Both the position numbers and the translations under genes were made by a program. Below the pieces are notes generated by a model. That model saw only the letters and a list, made by a program, of their open reading frames with translations, made no database searches and was not told where the DNA came from. A stretch of 64,000 nucleotides of DNA from JBCDJG01 sp038748065 (GTDB taxonomy: Bacteria; Pseudomonadota; Gammaproteobacteria; Pseudomonadales; Halieaceae), in contig JBCDJG010000008.1 of NCBI GenBank assembly GCA_038748065.1, positions 61,148 through 125,147 of the forward strand. Reading direction: 5' to 3'. Of the stretch, positions 1 through 8,719 are shown piece after piece (positions within the stretch are counted from its first letter, which is position 1; every line of letters starts with the position of its first letter).

Positions 1-2
1 AC

Positions 3-1934
3 ATTGCCGAAGCCGCCCATTCTTCCATGTCCTACAGAACGGGCACCGGCAAACTCTTGGGGCCGCGCGAAGTGGGCAATGCGCGCTTGCTGCAGCAGCT
101 ACAGGCCAAATACGGCGAAGAGGCCGGCTATGCGGTCTTTCGCGACATGCGCAATCGAGACGATGCCGACGTACAGACGGTTCACCCAACGCGCAGGGCT
201 GTTAACCTCGACCAGGACGACCCCAGGGCGCTGGCGCTGCCGGATCTCGGCTCCTATGAGGCTTTGCATCCGCTGGAGGGCTTCACCGCAGGCTATCGCT
301 TGAAAGCGGAAGCGGATTCAGGCCGTTCTAACGCCCTGCTCGTGGATGGCCGATTCACCACAAGCGGGCGTCCAATCTCGGTACAGGGCCCGCAGGACGG
401 CTTTGCCTACCCCCACTTCTATAACTCAGAGATACAGATTGTCGGGCCCGACCTTGCCGCTCACGGCATACTGGAGCTCTATGGCCCCTACCCTTTCAAC
501 GGCGGTCGCGGCGCCACCTTTGCCGCCTCACTGACATCACAGTACACCGATACCGCCGACACCTTCGTATTGAAGCTCTGCGATGACAGCGCTGGCCAAA
601 GCAGTGACGCTCCGACACACTACGTCTACCGCGGCGAGTGTATCCCCTTCGATAAGATCACACGCGAGCGACAGGCCCTGGGTGAAAGCAAGGCTATCAC
701 CCTGCGCACCCTGCGCTCCGTCTATGGGCCAGTCATCGGCCGCGCCACCGTCGATGGCGAGCCGGTCGTACTGACCCAGGCGCGCTCCACCTGGTTTCAG
801 GAGGTCGGGTCACTCATCGGCTACGCACAACTGGCGACGCCCTCGGCCAGCGAGTCCGCCGCCGATCTCGTCAACGCCATTGAGTTTGTGTCGAATCAGC
901 TGGCGCATTATTTCGTCAACAAGGATGCAATCGCCTTCGCTGAAGGGAGTTTCGTGCCCCTACGCGCCAAGGGAGTCAGTGGCGACTTCCCGGTGTGGGG
1001 CAACGGCGACTGGGACTGGCAGGGTTTTGATCCTGACACCCACAGCTACGACCGCGTGCCTTTCTCTATGCATCCGCAGGCAATCAATCCCGCGAGCGGC
1101 GTGATTGCCTCCTGGAACAGCCAGATGGCACCAGGATGGTCAATCGCCGACAACAAGTGGACCTTCGGCTCCTTCCACAGAAACATGGCCCTGGAGCGCG
1201 AGTTAGCCAAGGTGCTCGCCGAGGGCAAGGCCTCCCAGGCCGATATCGTGAGGGCACATACGCTAGCCCAGGTCCTGGACGTAACCTGGGCCTCGCTATG
1301 GCCACGGGTCAAACCCATGATCGGTGAAACAAAGCAATCACGACTGCAGGAAGCTCTGTCGCTTCTTGACGACTGGGTCGAGGCTGGCGCCTACCGGGCG
1401 GACTTCGACGGTGATGGCTTCAACGAACACGGCGCAGCCCTTCACCTTGCCGATGCCTGGCGCAGCAGCCTGTCCCATCGCTACTACGACGTAATTTTTG
1501 GCGCGGCCATCGTCGCCGAGGCCGGGGAGCGCAACAATCTCCCGCCCCTGGTGCCGCATGGGGTGGCGAGTTCGCCGTCGACGCCGGCAACCCTTTGGCA
1601 AAACCCCCTTATGAAAGATCTCGCCTTTTATCTGGATTTGCCGCGCCGGGGTGATCTATCTCGTCGGTACTGCGGGTCAGGCAAGGCGGCCGACTGTCGC
1701 GCCTTGTTGATCGACAGCCTGTCAGAGGCCATCGATCGCAGAAGCGAGGTACTGGGCCAGAACTTCAGCGCCTGGCGCATGCCATCGGTCTGTCGCGATG
1801 AATGCAAAAAGGGGCCTCTCGGTGAAGCCTATCTGCAGATCGAGTTTACGGCGACCGATAAGGCACCTGCCATCGCTCCTATTCCCTGGCAAAACAGGCC
1901 CACCTTTGAGCTGACGGCCAGCTTCGATGACTAG
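3..1934 (+). CDS. Penicillin acylase family protein (5' truncated by window edge)
   Basis: The reading frame is open to the left edge, so the start and much of the alpha subunit are missing. The visible part fits the Ntn-hydrolase penicillin/acyl-homoserine-lactone acylase family. Near residue 107 from the first visible Met the sequence SNALLVDG gives the Ser that becomes the N-terminal nucleophile of the beta subunit after self-cleavage. It is followed by the typical run with GPQDGFAYPHFY and a HGI segment. These enzymes are exported, cleaved in the periplasm and hydrolyse amide bonds of acylated amines, but substrate choice (beta-lactam, acyl-homoserine lactone or lipopeptide) cannot be read from sequence. 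It converges on the small leftward gene ending at 1965. The family call is firm; the substrate is unknown. Confidence 0.9.
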   Translation: MAEAAHSSMSYRTGTGKLLGPREVGNARLLQQLQAKYGEEAGYAVFRDMRNRDDADVQTVHPTRRAVNLDQDDPRALALPDLGSYEALHPLEGFTAGYRLKAEADSGRSNALLVDGRFTTSGRPISVQGPQDGFAYPHFYNSEIQIVGPDLAAHGILELYGPYPFNGGRGATFAASLTSQYTDTADTFVLKLCDDSAGQSSDAPTHYVYRGECIPFDKITRERQALGESKAITLRTLRSVYGPVIGRATVDGEPVVLTQARSTWFQEVGSLIGYAQLATPSASESAADLVNAIEFVSNQLAHYFVNKDAIAFAEGSFVPLRAKGVSGDFPVWGNGDWDWQGFDPDTHSYDRVPFSMHPQAINPASGVIASWNSQMAPGWSIADNKWTFGSFHRNMALERELAKVLAEGKASQADIVRAHTLAQVLDVTWASLWPRVKPMIGETKQSRLQEALSLLDDWVEAGAYRADFDGDGFNEHGAALHLADAWRSSLSHRYYDVIFGAAIVAEAGERNNLPPLVPHGVASSPSTPATLWQNPLMKDLAFYLDLPRRGDLSRRYCGSGKAADCRALLIDSLSEAIDRRSEVLGQNFSAWRMPSVCRDECKKGPLGEAYLQIEFTATDKAPAIAPIPWQNRPTFELTASFDD

Positions 1935-1964
1935 GGGAGCTCTGATCGCCGTGCGGACGATACG

Positions 1965-2084
1965 CTAAAGAACAAGCTGCCAACTCCAGATATAGATGCC
2001 CAAGCCCAGCGCTGCCAAGGAAAGCCAGCGAATGGTGGCCACCAGGAGTTCACGCTGCTCCCTCTGTTTTTTTGAGATCAGCAT
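1965..2084 (-). CDS. 39-residue single-span membrane peptide, unknown function
   Basis: This short frame starts with ATG inside the last codons of the 166-residue gene (stop and start share ATGCTGA, a 7-nt overlap). That arrangement normally signals translational coupling. The peptide has a basic, polar N-terminus (MLISKKQREQREL) followed by one hydrophobic stretch of about 22 residues with three Trp/Tyr near the end, so it should sit in the inner membrane with its N-terminus inside. Together with the upstream gene it would be expressed under the Fur-type box at 2632. Small membrane proteins of this layout are common in iron-uptake operons, but I do not recognise the family. A chance frame cannot be excluded, although the coupling makes it likely real. 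Confidence 0.5.
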   Translation of the reverse strand: MLISKKQREQRELLVATIRWLSLAALGLGIYIWSWQLVL

Positions 2085-2578
2085 GCCTCGCGCACTCCCA
2101 CCAGTTGCAGCTCTGGCCAGCCGGACAGCGTAAGCCCCGCACCGATCAACTCGCTTCCGAATTCGCCGGCGACGGCCACGACGTCACGCCGCTGCTCCTC
2201 ATGCACAAGTCCCCTGGCCAGGCGAGCGGTGAAACGTGGGCGATGCCCCTGGCCACTTAGCGCAACAAGTCGCACCAGCGCCAGTTCGTCGCGAGCAAGT
2301 TTGCGTTCGCCCGGTGGCCGAATCTCGATTCGACGTCGCGCCCCGCGTGCTACCAACGTCATAAAATGGTGGCACGGGGTAGCGGCCGACTGACAGTCGG
2401 CTTCTTCGAAGCGCCGGCGCAAATCACACACGGTACAACGACCATAGTGGGCAGACTGAACCCACTGTCGCAGACTCCAGGCGCAGAGGTATGCGCCGGC
2501 TGACAAATCTCTGGTACTCAGCTCGGGTGCTGCAAAGCTGCTGGTCGGAGTTGGACTGAGCGCGAACTGTCTGCGCAT
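2078..2578 (-). CDS. Conserved-looking protein of unknown function, probably iron-regulated
   Basis: 166 residues, no signal peptide or membrane segment seen. A central patch contains a Cys/His-rich series (CTVCDL, then a Cys, then PCHH, residues about 48-72) that could bind metal or an iron-sulphur cluster. The C-terminal half is a run of charged and hydrophobic residues consistent with a small alpha/beta domain. The start lies 54 bp from a 17-of-19 match to the Fur box, and no other gene starts near that box, so iron repression of this gene and the following 39-residue gene is the natural reading. I do not recognise the family. The role in iron handling is inferred only from the box and the Cys cluster. 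Confidence 0.6.
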   Translation of the reverse strand: MRRQFALSPTPTSSFAAPELSTRDLSAGAYLCAWSLRQWVQSAHYGRCTVCDLRRRFEEADCQSAATPCHHFMTLVARGARRRIEIRPPGERKLARDELALVRLVALSGQGHRPRFTARLARGLVHEEQRRDVVAVAGEFGSELIGAGLTLSGWPELQLVGVREAC

Positions 2579-2631
2579 GCTACCTGCCTTGATATGCCGG
2601 GTGATGAGAGATGACAGGAAGCCGCCTCCCT

Positions 2632-2650
2632 GCTAATGAGAATCATTATC
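2632..2650 (-). promoter_or_regulatory. Fur box
   Basis: GCTAATGAGAATCATTATC matches the 19-bp Fur consensus at 17 positions and keeps the ATTATC half intact. It sits 54 bp upstream of the leftward gene starting at 2578. To the right lies only the 3' end of the metallo-hydrolase gene, so the box can serve only the leftward pair. Confidence 0.8.
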
Positions 2651-2757
2651 AATAAAGGGGCGGTGTTTTGCAAATAATTTTCTGCATAACCTTCACACAG
2701 TGCGTGCGAAGGAGTCAGGAGCTCGGCCGCAATGAGCGACAGCCCGGCATTGAGGAT

Positions 2758-3744
2758 CTAGTCAGACGCGTGCTTGGAAGATGGCAGCGGATAGCAATCG
2801 AGGTCATCCGCGAAGGCCACGTCACCGGCATAAAACTCACGAATAACCCCGAGCGTCTCAGACGTCCTGCCCAAAGTCCGCTGCATGCGATGCGACAAGA
2901 CCACCTGCTTTACCCCGGACTGCGCCGCTACGCGGCCTATCTCGTCAGGCGGCATATGCAGTTGACGCGCGGCGCCGCTCGCTCCCTCAGGCACCGCGTT
3001 GTGAGCCACCAGTACATCAGCACCCTGGCTCAGACGGGACAATGCATTGCCGCGGTTGCTGGTGTCGCCGCTGAATACAAGGCCGCTACCTGCGATATCG
3101 ACACGCCAGGCCAATGCCGGTAGAGGTCCATGATGGACAGGGATGGCGGCAATCTCGATACCGTCTGTGAGCTCGACGCGCGTTAGCTCGATCGGCTCAA
3201 GGGCAACGTCGACGGCTTTGATCAGGAAACCCTGAGCTGCCCGCTGCTGGTCTGCGTCTGCAGCAAGGTAATCGCTGAGGTAAGGATAGATGCCCTGCTC
3301 GCCAATCAGACCGGCGATAAATGCGCTGGCGGCTGGCATCCTGGCATTACCTGCTGGACCATAGACAGGCAGCGCCTTACGCCGGCCCGAGAAGTAACTC
3401 CCCTTGACGAGGGCCGCAAAATCACTGCTATGGTCCGTATGGAAATGGGTGAAAAGCACGGCGTCCAGATCGTTGATCGACGCACCCGCTTGCTCAAAGC
3501 GCAGGCTGCTGCCGCTGCCTGCATCAACCATCAAGACACTGCGGCCCTGCCACCAGATCAGGTAGCTGGAGGATGCGCGCCCGTCATCCAGCTCTGGCCC
3601 GCCGGAGCCTAAGACTTGCAGCGCAAGTTCAGCCTGCTGGCCGCAGGGGGCGCCTTGCGCGGACCAGGTATTGAGCGATGCGCCAAGGCAAAGCCAGCCC
3701 AACACAGTGATTCTTGCGATGAACTCGCACCCGCTTGCGCCCAC
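2758..3744 (-). CDS. Exported metallo-beta-lactamase-fold hydrolase
   Basis: 328 residues. The N-terminus has a hydrophobic stretch ending near SAQGAP, consistent with Sec export. The zinc-binding motif THFHTDHSSD (HxHxDH) sits near residues 98-106; further ligands are supplied by HHGPLPALAW, the FSGDTSN motif and a late VLSH. This order fits the tRNase Z-like/arylsulfatase-like branch of the superfamily, often secreted phosphodiesterases, sulfatases or lactonases. GTG at 3744 gives the longest reading; a later GTG in the leader is possible. It stands alone between the Fur-box genes and the PepSY gene. Fold is sure, substrate unknown. Confidence 0.85.
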   Translation of the reverse strand: MGASGCEFIARITVLGWLCLGASLNTWSAQGAPCGQQAELALQVLGSGGPELDDGRASSSYLIWWQGRSVLMVDAGSGSSLRFEQAGASINDLDAVLFTHFHTDHSSDFAALVKGSYFSGRRKALPVYGPAGNARMPAASAFIAGLIGEQGIYPYLSDYLAADADQQRAAQGFLIKAVDVALEPIELTRVELTDGIEIAAIPVHHGPLPALAWRVDIAGSGLVFSGDTSNRGNALSRLSQGADVLVAHNAVPEGASGAARQLHMPPDEIGRVAAQSGVKQVVLSHRMQRTLGRTSETLGVIREFYAGDVAFADDLDCYPLPSSKHASD

Positions 3745-3792
3745 TTCGCCTCCCCATTCGCCGTGACCCGACTATTGAAGATCAAGTGCGCC

Positions 3793-3832
3793 GCTTAGGG
3801 CAAGCCCGCATTGCTTAGGGCAAGCCCGCATT
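3793..3832. repeat. Perfect 20-bp tandem duplication
   Basis: GCTTAGGGCAAGCCCGCATT occurs twice head to tail. It lies in the 189-bp gap between the metallo-hydrolase start and the PepSY gene. Within each unit GGGCAAGCCC forms a small hairpin. It looks like a recent slippage event; no function is apparent. Confidence 0.9.
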
Positions 3833-3933
3833 TAGGATGAACAGTTCTTGTGCGAGGTAGCATCGAGCACCCCATAGGCCAAAGCCACAGATCGCTGTAA
3901 ACTTTCAGGCGCTTTCGTACAGGCAATACCGCG

Positions 3934-5163
3934 GTGAGACGTAAACTCTGGTTTAACTGGCACAGCTGGGCCGGCTTCAAATTCAGCATCTTGATGAGCT
4001 TTGTGCTCATCACTGGCACGCTCGCCACGGTCTCGATGGAGATCGATTGGTTGGTAAACCCTGCGCTGCGCGCGCAGCACGGGCAGCCAGACAGCATAAA
4101 CTGGGGGGAGATCCACGCTAGCGCGCGCGCGGCCTACCCCAACAGCGAGCTGATGTTCATGTCCGCGCCCTATGCGCCCTGGTTCAACGCCGAAGTAACC
4201 GCCAGGGATACACAGGACAAGCCCTTCCGCATTTATGTCGACCCGGTCACCCACACCGTCACCGGTGACGGGCCATGGAATAATTGGCAGCGTTTTTTCC
4301 GCCAGACACATCGGCACCTGATGCTGCCGACCCAGATTGGCATCACTATCGTCGGCCTGCTGGCGATCCCGCTGTTCATCTCTTTCTTTTCCAGCTTTTT
4401 CATTTACAAGCGCTGGTGGCGAGGCTTCTTCAAGTGGCCGCAGCGCGAGACGACACGCTTTCGGGCCAACCCCGTGCGCAGGTCCCGCAGCTTCTGGGGA
4501 GACATGCACCGTATACTGGGCATCTGGAGCCTGTGGTTCATTTTCCTGATGGCCGTTACCGGCAGCTGGTATCTTGTGGAACGCTGGGGCGGGGCGGCTG
4601 GTTTCGAGCGGATTGGCGGGGAGACTCTCCCGCCCCAGGTGACGGTGTCCGGCGAGCGTCTGAATCAGCTGGCAGCTGTTGCGAAAGCGCAGTACCCCCA
4701 GCTGGACATCCAACACATCCGTCTCAATACGCAAGAGAATGCTCACATCATGTTCCAGGGCGAGGCCGAAGCGGTGCTGGTACGGCCACGGGCCAACCAG
4801 GTCGCGATTCTGGCGGGCTCTGGCGAAGTGGTCGATATTCGACGCGGTCATGAACTGAGCGTCCATCAACGAATATCGGAAATGGCTGATCCGCTGCATT
4901 TTGGCACTCTAGCCGGCACACCAACGCGAATTATCTGGTTTCTCTTCGGGATCATGATGAGTGCACTGTCATTAAGCGGTATGTATCTCTTTGGGCTACG
5001 GATCGCACGTGCCGAAAAACTACCGGTGAGCCAGCCACCCTCTGTGGCCTGGCGCCTGAGCTGGCGCGATCTGGGTATCGCCTTCCGCTGGACGACAACA
5101 ACACTGGTGTTCGTCACCCTGGCGCTCGGCGCGGTCCTATTCACTATTGAGCCACTCGCCTGA
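3934..5163 (+). CDS. PepSY-associated transmembrane protein
   Basis: 409 residues, GTG start. The protein opens with RRKLWFNWHSWAGF, typical of the PepSY-TM family, followed by a first membrane span (about 15-35), a periplasmic stretch, a span near residues 130-150, one near 190-210, a second periplasmic PepSY-like domain, and two C-terminal spans. Family members sit in the inner membrane next to ferric-siderophore receptors or act as small haem-linked reductases; conserved His such as WHSW, HRHL, MHRILG and HFG are candidates for haem or metal binding. The following DUF4920 gene begins 11 nt after the stop, so they are co-transcribed. No Fur box was seen directly upstream. Family call is secure; the electron or metal role is inference. 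Confidence 0.85.
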   Translation: MRRKLWFNWHSWAGFKFSILMSFVLITGTLATVSMEIDWLVNPALRAQHGQPDSINWGEIHASARAAYPNSELMFMSAPYAPWFNAEVTARDTQDKPFRIYVDPVTHTVTGDGPWNNWQRFFRQTHRHLMLPTQIGITIVGLLAIPLFISFFSSFFIYKRWWRGFFKWPQRETTRFRANPVRRSRSFWGDMHRILGIWSLWFIFLMAVTGSWYLVERWGGAAGFERIGGETLPPQVTVSGERLNQLAAVAKAQYPQLDIQHIRLNTQENAHIMFQGEAEAVLVRPRANQVAILAGSGEVVDIRRGHELSVHQRISEMADPLHFGTLAGTPTRIIWFLFGIMMSALSLSGMYLFGLRIARAEKLPVSQPPSVAWRLSWRDLGIAFRWTTTTLVFVTLALGAVLFTIEPLA

Positions 5164-5174
5164 GGGAACACGCC

Positions 5175-5666
5175 ATGAGAATTGCGCTACTGCCGTTCAT
5201 CTTACTGCCCGTCTTGATCGCTCACGCTGAGGTCGTCAGGCTCTCTGAACCGGTGGAGGTCGGGGAAGGCTACGAGGTCTTCGGCGCACCGATGCCTGAT
5301 AAGCGTGCTGCACCCAGCCTCGTGGAGCGCATTGAGTCTGGCAAATTCAGCAGCAACGAAAGCCTGCGAGTGAGCACGCAAATTGCTCAGGTCTGCCAGA
5401 AGAAGGGCTGTTTCTTCATTGCAAGCGAAGGCGATGCCTGGGCCAGGGTGACCTTCCGCGACTACGGATTTTTCTTGCCCACCGACAGCACGGGTAAAGC
5501 GGTGACGCTCGAAGGTGAGCTCTCAACTCGCCTACTTTCGCCAGAAGAGGCCGCTCACTACGCCGCGGATTTAGGAGAAGACCCTGATACCGCCGAGGTG
5601 CCCGGCTTCGAATACAACATCGTTGCCACGTCGATCATTGTCTACGATAGCCAAGCTGGCGACTGA
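5175..5666 (+). CDS. DUF4920 domain exported protein
   Basis: 163 residues with a signal peptide (MRIALLPFILLPVLIAHAE). The mature part shows the DUF4920 layout: a GYEVFGAPM-type start, a VSTQIAQVCQKKGCFF segment holding the two conserved Cys (CQKKGC), and a FRDYGFFLP stretch followed by VTLEGELSTR. The CxxxxC pair resembles metal-binding or redox sites of small periplasmic proteins, but no activity is established for the family. It is downstream of the PepSY membrane protein in the same operon, which would fit a periplasmic partner in metal or electron handling. Confidence 0.8.
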   Translation: MRIALLPFILLPVLIAHAEVVRLSEPVEVGEGYEVFGAPMPDKRAAPSLVERIESGKFSSNESLRVSTQIAQVCQKKGCFFIASEGDAWARVTFRDYGFFLPTDSTGKAVTLEGELSTRLLSPEEAAHYAADLGEDPDTAEVPGFEYNIVATSIIVYDSQAGD

Positions 5667-5723
5667 TCAACGCTTGGAACCTTGCCCATGTATCACGGGC
5701 AGGAACGCGACAGGAGAGTAAGC

Positions 5724-6845
5724 ATGAGCCACCAGACGGAGAGCCGACGGGCATTACGCGAGTTCATTGACCTGCTGGAAGAGGTTGATACCCGCTGGGC
5801 CAGCGAAGAATGGAATCTGCACAGCGAAGGTGACATCGCTGCAGCCCACCGCGCCCTGATGCATCTGATCGACGGCGGGATAGGCACGATGTTTGAGAAT
5901 GACCCCGCCGCGCCCGTGATGCGCCAGATCGTGACGCCGACGCGAAAGTTCACCGGTGACAACGCCGACGCCATATATTTTGATGCGCCTGTCAGCGCCG
6001 ATTACGAGTACCTGGTTCGCGGCAACATGAACGGTGCCGTATACGTCTCCATCACACTGGAGGAAGGCACCGAGGATGGCTCTTTGGGCACGCGAGCCGC
6101 TGACATCATCAACGACAGTCAATTCGACACCGACAACAGCGGCAACTTCGAGATCCGTCTGGGTGGCGCACCCAGCGAGCGCAACCACATGCCGCTGACC
6201 GCCGGGGCATCGCGCATCACCACGCGGCATTACTACGAAAACGCCGTTTGCGCGGCGAAGGATCCGGATGCGATCCCCAGCCTGAGCATCTCCGTACTCA
6301 ATCGGCCAGCGTCACCCCCTCCGCCAGATGACCTCAGCATCGCGGCGGGTATTCGCCGGGCCGCCCAATTTGTGCGCACCCGAACCATCGGCATGCCGCC
6401 AATGGCGCAGACTGCCGGGCAGTTCCCCTTTCTTTCCATCACGCCGAACGAATTTCCGACCCCCTGCCCTCCGGGCGACCTCGGGCTCTCGGCGATCGAT
6501 GCAGCCTACTCGATGGCGCCCTATTTCCTTGGCCCTGACGAAGCCCTGGTAATCACAGGTCGCTGGCCCGCATGTCGCATGGCCAACGTGTGCTTGTGGA
6601 CGCGCTTTCAGCAAACCTATGACTACGCGACACGGCAGGTATCACTCAACCGCGCACAAACGCAACTCGAGAGCGACGGTAGCTTTCGTATGGTGTTGGC
6701 TCACCGCGATCCGGGCTGCCCCAACTGGCTCGATACCGAAGGCCGTCCCTTGGGTATTGTGTTCTGGCGCTACTTCTTGCCGGAGGGGGCTGTTGCCACG
6801 CCACAGGCGCGCGTTGTGCCATTCGGGGAGCTTGCGGCGACTTAA
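5724..6845 (+). CDS. DUF1214 domain protein
   Basis: 373 residues from the ATG at 5724, chosen because AGGAGAG lies just before it; a longer frame upstream lacks such a site. The N-terminal half is alpha/beta with a YEYLVRGNMNGAVYVSITL segment; the C-terminal half carries the DUF1214 signature with EALVITGRWPACRMANVCLWTRF and the late DPGCPNWLDTEGRPLGIVFWRYF. Proteins of this type are abundant in marine gammaproteobacteria and mycobacteria that degrade steroids, hydrocarbons or polyesters; their activity is unproven. It follows DUF4920 by 57 nt and may be read with it. Confidence 0.8.
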   Translation: MSHQTESRRALREFIDLLEEVDTRWASEEWNLHSEGDIAAAHRALMHLIDGGIGTMFENDPAAPVMRQIVTPTRKFTGDNADAIYFDAPVSADYEYLVRGNMNGAVYVSITLEEGTEDGSLGTRAADIINDSQFDTDNSGNFEIRLGGAPSERNHMPLTAGASRITTRHYYENAVCAAKDPDAIPSLSISVLNRPASPPPPDDLSIAAGIRRAAQFVRTRTIGMPPMAQTAGQFPFLSITPNEFPTPCPPGDLGLSAIDAAYSMAPYFLGPDEALVITGRWPACRMANVCLWTRFQQTYDYATRQVSLNRAQTQLESDGSFRMVLAHRDPGCPNWLDTEGRPLGIVFWRYFLPEGAVATPQARVVPFGELAAT

Positions 6846-6953
6846 GCCCTGATCAGCTTATCTGTCTCACCACACGGGAGACTATCAAGAGAGTAAATCT
6901 CGCGGGGGTGCTTGCTCTTGCTCGGGCGCGCTCGAACGCGCTCGAACAGCAGG

Positions 6954-6977
6954 CCCCTTGCAGCAAATGCCAAGGGG
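6954..6977. other. Inverted repeat in the 178-bp gap before the amidohydrolase
   Basis: CCCCTTG and CAAGGGG (7 bp each) are separated by 10 nt. Just upstream is a short CGCTCGAACG repeat. The structure may be a terminator for the DUF1214 operon, though no T-run follows, or part of the leader of the next gene. Confidence 0.35.
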
Positions 6978-7023
6978 TATTAGGATTATCTCACCGTTAA
7001 GACACCCCTGGTCGCCATAGACA

Positions 7024-8688
7024 ATGTCTATCCTGCTCAATCTGCTCAAATGGTCGGTGCGCGGCCTGATCGTGCTGGTTGCGCTTCTCTCGTGCCTGCT
7101 GGTTGTGCTCTATATCGGCGCGCAGCAGTATCCTGAGCCCGGCGGTGAGCCACTAAACAAGCTCCTGCTGACCAATGTCACGGTGATCGACGTCAAGAGC
7201 GGCGAGCTTCTGCCCGAACGGGCCATTCGAATACAGGATGGCAAGATCACCGGCATAGAGCCGGCGAGCACCGCCGAGGCAATGGGCGGTGAAACCACGC
7301 GCGACATGCGGGGCGCCTACGCCATGCCCGGCATGTGGGACATGCACGCGCACCTGGGGCATTTCGCGCTTTACACCGCTGCGCCCGTCACCGCCATGAA
7401 CGGCGTCCTGTATGTCCGGGAATTGGGCTCCGACTGCCTCGGCCAGGGCTGTGCATTTGGTCAAACCATCGAGGAATCCCGCATGATTCAGCGCTGGGCA
7501 GAGCAAGGCACGATACTGTCGCCCATTTTCAGTGAACTGGCCAGCTTCCATATAGCCGGCCGGCGCAAAGGCTACGACGGGCGTTATGGTTACCCGCGGG
7601 AACCGGCTTACCTGGTGCCGACAACGGCCGCTGAGGGTGCAAGGCTTGTGGAGCACATCGCCGATCGGGGCCTGGATTTCATCAAAACCTATAACAGTGT
7701 CGAGCCGGAGGCATATCGCGCCATGCTGCAGTCCGCTTCGCAAAAAACGCTCTACATCGGCGGCCACGTGCCGCGTGGTATCTCACTGGTCGAGGCCGTC
7801 ACCACCGGCCACCGTAGCGTCGAGCATGCGCGGCAGCTGCCGATCGCCTGCAGCCCACTCGGTATGGAATACGTGACTGCCTACGGCGATTGGGCGAGCA
7901 GCGAGGACGAACGTGACGCGCCACCGCTCGACAAGCGCTACGCAGATATTGTGGCGAGCTATGATCCGGCACTGTGCGACGAGGTCATTACCCAGTGGGC
8001 GGCCGTAGACAGCTACTACGTACCCACGCATATTACCCGGCGCGCTGAGGCGGTCGTGCACACCCGGGAATACGAGAGCGACCCGCGCCTCAAGTACGTG
8101 CCGGACGCGGTCGTCTCCACAAGCTGGGCCAACCAGGCAGAGAGCTATGGCGAGCAGTTCAGCGAATTCCCAGAGGATGGCCAGGCTTATTACGACTTCT
8201 TTGAGCATACCGTGCAGCTCACTGGTCGCGCCTACCGAGGCGGTGTCAAAGTCCTGCTGGGCACCGATGTGGGCGATATGCTGGTGTATCCGGGTTTCAG
8301 CTTTGTGGAGGAAGCGATGACTTTCGCTGACGGCGGGATTCCCAACGCAGATATCCTCAGGATCGCAACGCTGGACGCGGCAGTCTTTTCCGGGATGGCA
8401 GAAGAACACGGCAGCATAGAGTCGGGCAAGGCGGCTAACCTGTTCTTCGTCGCAAGCAATCCCCTGGAGGACATCAGCGCTCTCGCGGACATCACGGCGC
8501 TGTACTACCAGGGTGCCTTCTACGATGAGGCGGCCAGGGAAGCGGTGCTGGCTGAAGCCGCAGAAAACGCAGCTGGGGCGACCTTCTATCTGAGACACAC
8601 CTGGCACTTTCTCGATGGCATCATCAAAGGGCTGGGAGCCGATCATGCGGGTGACAGTGAGCCGCTTACCGTCCACCCCGGCCTTTGA
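7024..8688 (+). CDS. Amidohydrolase family protein, membrane-anchored
   Basis: 554 residues. An N-terminal hydrophobic segment (residues about 13-30) anchors or exports the protein. The TIM-barrel metal site starts with MPGMWDMHAHLGH (HxH at the first strand), followed by a Lys-bearing DFIKTYNSV, IGGHVPRG, RSVEHAR and VLLGTDVGD, the last giving the catalytic Asp. The composite beta-sandwich pieces (LLTNVTVIDVKSGELLP at the front; KAANLFFVASNPLEDI at the end) place it in the imidazolonepropionase-like/prolidase-like branch. Substrate cannot be named. It stands alone, with the leftward sulfotransferase gene ending 31 nt after it. Confidence 0.85.
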   Translation: MSILLNLLKWSVRGLIVLVALLSCLLVVLYIGAQQYPEPGGEPLNKLLLTNVTVIDVKSGELLPERAIRIQDGKITGIEPASTAEAMGGETTRDMRGAYAMPGMWDMHAHLGHFALYTAAPVTAMNGVLYVRELGSDCLGQGCAFGQTIEESRMIQRWAEQGTILSPIFSELASFHIAGRRKGYDGRYGYPREPAYLVPTTAAEGARLVEHIADRGLDFIKTYNSVEPEAYRAMLQSASQKTLYIGGHVPRGISLVEAVTTGHRSVEHARQLPIACSPLGMEYVTAYGDWASSEDERDAPPLDKRYADIVASYDPALCDEVITQWAAVDSYYVPTHITRRAEAVVHTREYESDPRLKYVPDAVVSTSWANQAESYGEQFSEFPEDGQAYYDFFEHTVQLTGRAYRGGVKVLLGTDVGDMLVYPGFSFVEEAMTFADGGIPNADILRIATLDAAVFSGMAEEHGSIESGKAANLFFVASNPLEDISALADITALYYQGAFYDEAAREAVLAEAAENAAGATFYLRHTWHFLDGIIKGLGADHAGDSEPLTVHPGL

Positions 8689-8719
8689 GCAATCGCTTCT
8701 CCTTCGCGACCTTCAGCCG

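Noticed and set aside
3832..4899. A 355-residue leftward frame opposite the PepSY gene
   Set aside because: It has no domain or ribosome site and lies inside a well-supported membrane protein gene.
6921..6950. Short CGCTCGAA repeats considered as a CRISPR or attachment site
   Set aside because: Only two or three imperfect copies with no spacers or nearby integrase or cas genes.
7783..8676. A 297-residue leftward frame opposite the amidohydrolase
   Set aside because: Shadow of a gene with clear metal-site motifs; its own translation is not protein-like.
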